Positions 63,552 to 64,000 of a DNA stretch of 64,000 nucleotides are shown here, in pieces. Source of the DNA: Urechis unicinctus (lineage: Eukaryota > Annelida > Polychaeta > Xenopneusta > Urechidae); the NCBI GenBank assembly GCA_034190875.2, contig CM067346.1, forward strand, positions 42,081,058 through 42,145,057, given 5' to 3'. Every line of letters starts with the position of its first letter. The stretch's first letter is position 1. A program made the position numbers and the translations under genes. The notes under the pieces were generated by a model that was not told the origin of the DNA, ran no database searches, and saw only the letters and a list, made by a program, of their open reading frames with translations.

Positions 63552-64000
63552 CTAACCAGGATTAGGCGCAGGTCCCGGAAGCTTCACTGTGAGCGCCTCA
63601 AAGTCGGCATAGATAGGATATGGGGCAGCAAGCTGTGTCTGCCAGTTCTGGAAGGATAATATGTTCTTCCCTTCCTCAGGCATGTCAACTCGCACAGCAG
63701 TCTGCCCGATACCCATGCACTCAGGTTTGTGCGCCAGGAGCAGTTTCTCAGTGGTGTATCCATGCAAGCATCGCTCGCAGAAGAACTTGCGGTGCTCGTA
63801 CTCTAGTCATACAGCAGGCGGTTCAGGTCTTCGATCTGCGTGTAATGAAACCTACCCTCCTCCTCAATCAGCATGAGGTTTATACATGGACCAGGCTGTC
63901 TGCTGATACGGTGAACGATGGTGGCCTTTCCATCCCAGCCAAAGACATTCAAGCCGCCTACTTTAGCATGTTTTTCTATCTTCTCAATCTGCGAGATAGG
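63552..64000 (-). pseudogene. polB: N-terminal part of the same DNA polymerase, disrupted and running off the window
   Basis: Upstream of the long frame the coding sequence continues. The exonuclease I motif YPIYADFEAL is visible (about 63,600-63,630), preceded by a CERCLHGYTTE zinc-like segment. An in-frame TAG at 63,552-63,554 separates this part from the 770-codon frame. Further upstream a second TAG at 63,803-63,805, together with a small indel, shifts the frame between RLLYD and the EHRKFFCERC segment. Before that, the frame is open to the window edge (GGLNVFGWDG). Two lesions in about 450 bases against none in the following 2.3 kb suggest recent inactivation, or sequencing errors. An intron is less likely because neither break sits at splice-like sequence. 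Confidence 0.85.

Overview
The window is AT-rich eukaryotic DNA, most likely from an invertebrate animal. The reasons are long microsatellites (TATG, GA, TA), a 100-base scaffold gap, a non-LTR retrotransposon fossil, very low coding density, and a Polinton/adintovirus-type DNA polymerase at the right end. There is no bacterial operon structure, and I see no convincing intact host gene. I cannot name the species.

Most of the window is built from copies of two large units that I call U and D. U occurs at 1-10,680 (copy A, partly rearranged), 30,704-40,082 (copy B) and 40,083-49,045 (copy C). B and C are direct tandem neighbours and very similar; A is clearly older (roughly 85-90% similar by eye). 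D occurs at 10,781-15,460 (D0), 24,625-29,066 (D3, interrupted by about 2.07 kb), 51,090-55,137 (D1) and 56,462-60,575 (D2). The order U - linker - D is seen twice, once across the scaffold gap and once at 40-51 kb. An ancestral block of about 15 kb therefore seems to have been duplicated as a whole, with later local tandem duplications of U (B/C) and D (D1/D2). The stretches between these copies (5.1-8.7, 15.5-24.6, 29.1-30.7 and 49.0-51.1 kb) hold older diverged repeats, palindromes and a few exon-like fragments that I do not recognise.

The right end (about 60.58-64.0 kb) is one end of a virus-like element inserted into a D unit. From its tip inward it has a subterminal region with two 97-bp direct repeats, a 90-codon coiled-coil ORF containing a 31-residue tandem repeat, and a family B protein-primed DNA polymerase read leftwards whose 5' part runs off the window. 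The polymerase palm is open for 770 codons, but the gene has an in-frame stop and a frameshift nearer its N-terminus. It is probably a recently decayed copy. A tandem duplication with 2-bp microhomology copied D plus the element tip, the coiled-coil ORF and the last third of pol, leaving a truncated second copy at 55.14-56.46 kb. D0 is an unoccupied version of the insertion site and allows an empty-site comparison. Identity statements are by-eye estimates from the sequence.
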